Positions 4,543 to 5,246 of a stretch of 5,246 bases of DNA are shown here, in pieces. The notes under the pieces were generated by a model, which made no database searches, was not told the DNA's origin, and was given only the letters and a program-made list of their open reading frames with translations. Position numbers and translations under genes: made by a program. This DNA is from Candidatus Aminicenantota bacterium. GTDB lineage: Bacteria > Acidobacteriota > Aminicenantia > Aminicenantales > UBA4085. The stretch's first letter is position 1. Every line of letters starts with the position of its first letter. The stretch covers positions 1-5,246 of the forward strand of contig PMCY01000226.1 in assembly GCA_003154255.1 (NCBI GenBank), in the 5' to 3' direction.

Positions 4543-5246
4543 GGCTCTCCTTTTTGCTCAGGCTCAGGGAGCTGCCCGTTTCTCGAGCCGATCTCCCATG
4601 CCGTTGTGGCGATGGCATAGACTTCGCCGGCCTGATCCACGAGGGCGGTGGAGATCAACAGCACCTCGAGGATGCCGCTATCTTTAGTGATCCGCAGCGA
4701 GCGGTAGGTCTCCGGGATCTTGGCTTGGGAGAGACGCCGGGCCTTGGACCGCTCTTCCTCCCGCCGGTACTCCGGTTGCATGTCGCGAATGTTCATTGTC
4801 AGCGCTTCAGCTTCGCTCCAGCCGTAAATCCTCACCGCGCCCGGATTCCAGGCTAGGATGCGGCCCGCCAGATCCTGCACCGTGATGGCCGCGTGCGCGT
4901 CGCGTATCACTACGGCCAGTCGGCGATGGACCTCGTATTCCTGCAGAACCGCTTGCGCCTTTTTCGTCTCGGTAATCTCCGTGAAGGTGATCACCGCGCC
5001 ATCGATCACGTTTTCCAAAGAGCGATAAGGTCGGATACGCAGCAGGTACCAAACGCCCTTAACGGTCTGGACCTCGACCTCCCTAGTCGTCAAGCTGTCC
5101 AGCACCGCCTGCACATCGGCCACCAGTTGGTCATAGCCCTTCAAGTTGGAGACGATGTGGCCCAACGGCCGCCCAAGGTCGGTCGGGATCAGATTGATCA
5201 CTTGAATGACGCTAGGAGTGAAGCGCCGGATGTTCTGTTGGATGTC
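4539..5246 (-). CDS. C-terminal PAS-PAS part of a probable CheB/CheR/PAS chemotaxis fusion protein (partial)
   Basis: The frame is open to the window edge, so 235 C-terminal residues are visible and the true start lies beyond. The first 92 or so (FTPSVIQVINLIPTDLGRP, GHIVSNL, VWYLLRIRPYR, AVITFTEIT) closely follow the PAS domain that comes after the CheR methyltransferase in CheB-CheR-PAS fusions. A short coil (93-108) links to a second PAS (about 112-221) with ITVQDLAGRILAWNPGAVRIYGW. No kinase or output domain follows; the chain ends in a Pro/Glu/Lys-rich tail. In full-length relatives CheB is a glutamate methylesterase and CheR an SAM-dependent methyltransferase acting on chemoreceptors; neither is in view, so this identity is inferred from the PAS signature alone. 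A histidine kinase upstream is less likely because kinase domains normally follow PAS. Its TGA overlaps the ATG of the GGDEF-HD-GYP gene. The GTG at 5201 is an internal codon, not the start. Confidence 0.82.
   Translation of the reverse strand, partial: DIQQNIRRFTPSVIQVINLIPTDLGRPLGHIVSNLKGYDQLVADVQAVLDSLTTREVEVQTVKGVWYLLRIRPYRSLENVIDGAVITFTEITETKKAQAVLQEYEVHRRLAVVIRDAHAAITVQDLAGRILAWNPGAVRIYGWSEAEALTMNIRDMQPEYRREEERSKARRLSQAKIPETYRSLRITKDSGILEVLLISTALVDQAGEVYAIATTAWEIGSRNGQLPEPEQKGEP
4547..4552 (-). promoter_or_regulatory. Shine-Dalgarno AAGGAG for the GGDEF-HD-GYP gene, inside the upstream gene
   Basis: AAGGAG lies four bases before the ATG at 4542-4540, within the last codons of the CheB/CheR-PAS gene. 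With the ATGA overlap (4542-4539) it supports tightly coupled translation of the two signalling proteins. Confidence 0.75.

Noticed and set aside
5199..5201. GTG at 5201 as the start of the PAS-PAS gene
   Set aside because: The frame continues to the window edge with residues (FTPSVIQ) that belong to the same PAS domain, so this is an internal valine.

Overview
All supported genes lie on the minus strand, so transcription runs from high to low coordinates. Intergenic gaps are short (4 to 82 bases) and no stretch over 300 bases lacks a gene. Overall GC is high, often 60-75% per 60-base line. The combination of a CheB/CheR-PAS fusion, a PAS-PAS-GGDEF-HD-GYP protein, a gamma-class carbonic anhydrase and an HTH-ImmA regulator suggests a free-living bacterium rich in sensory proteins. 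Desulfobacterota, Acidobacteriota or Aminicenantota would fit, but nothing here fixes the phylum. No RNA gene, CRISPR array, insertion sequence or origin is visible.

Upstream block (5246 down to 1994). The window opens inside a gene whose visible part is two PAS domains, matching the C-terminal end of CheB/CheR/PAS chemotaxis fusions. It overlaps by four bases (ATGA) with a 670-residue protein carrying a coiled coil, two PAS domains, a GGDEF domain and an HD-GYP-type domain, a likely c-di-GMP synthase/hydrolase. A 172-residue gamma carbonic anhydrase-like protein follows 17 bases later. No terminator is seen between these genes, so they could be one transcript.

Downstream block (1967 to 1). 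A good sigma70-like promoter in the 82-base gap drives a second run. Its first gene is a fused XRE helix-turn-helix/ImmA-IrrE metallopeptidase regulator. The second is an unrecognised small membrane-anchored protein with a GTG start. The third is a Nudix hydrolase that runs off the window. Spacings of 13 and 4 bases make this a likely operon, plausibly a stress-response or nucleotide-housekeeping unit, although its signal is unknown.

The points most worth a second look are these: a T9 tract between the HTH and peptidase domains whose -1 frame stops at once, giving a 65-residue HTH-only product; a GYT in place of GYP in an HD-GYP domain whose metal ligands look intact; the coupling of a chemotaxis-type fusion to a bifunctional c-di-GMP enzyme; a drop in GC across the GGDEF/HD half of that enzyme; and the regulator-peptidase/membrane protein/Nudix operon. 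I see no clear evidence of a wholly new system. The last operon, with its unrecognised middle gene, is the best candidate.
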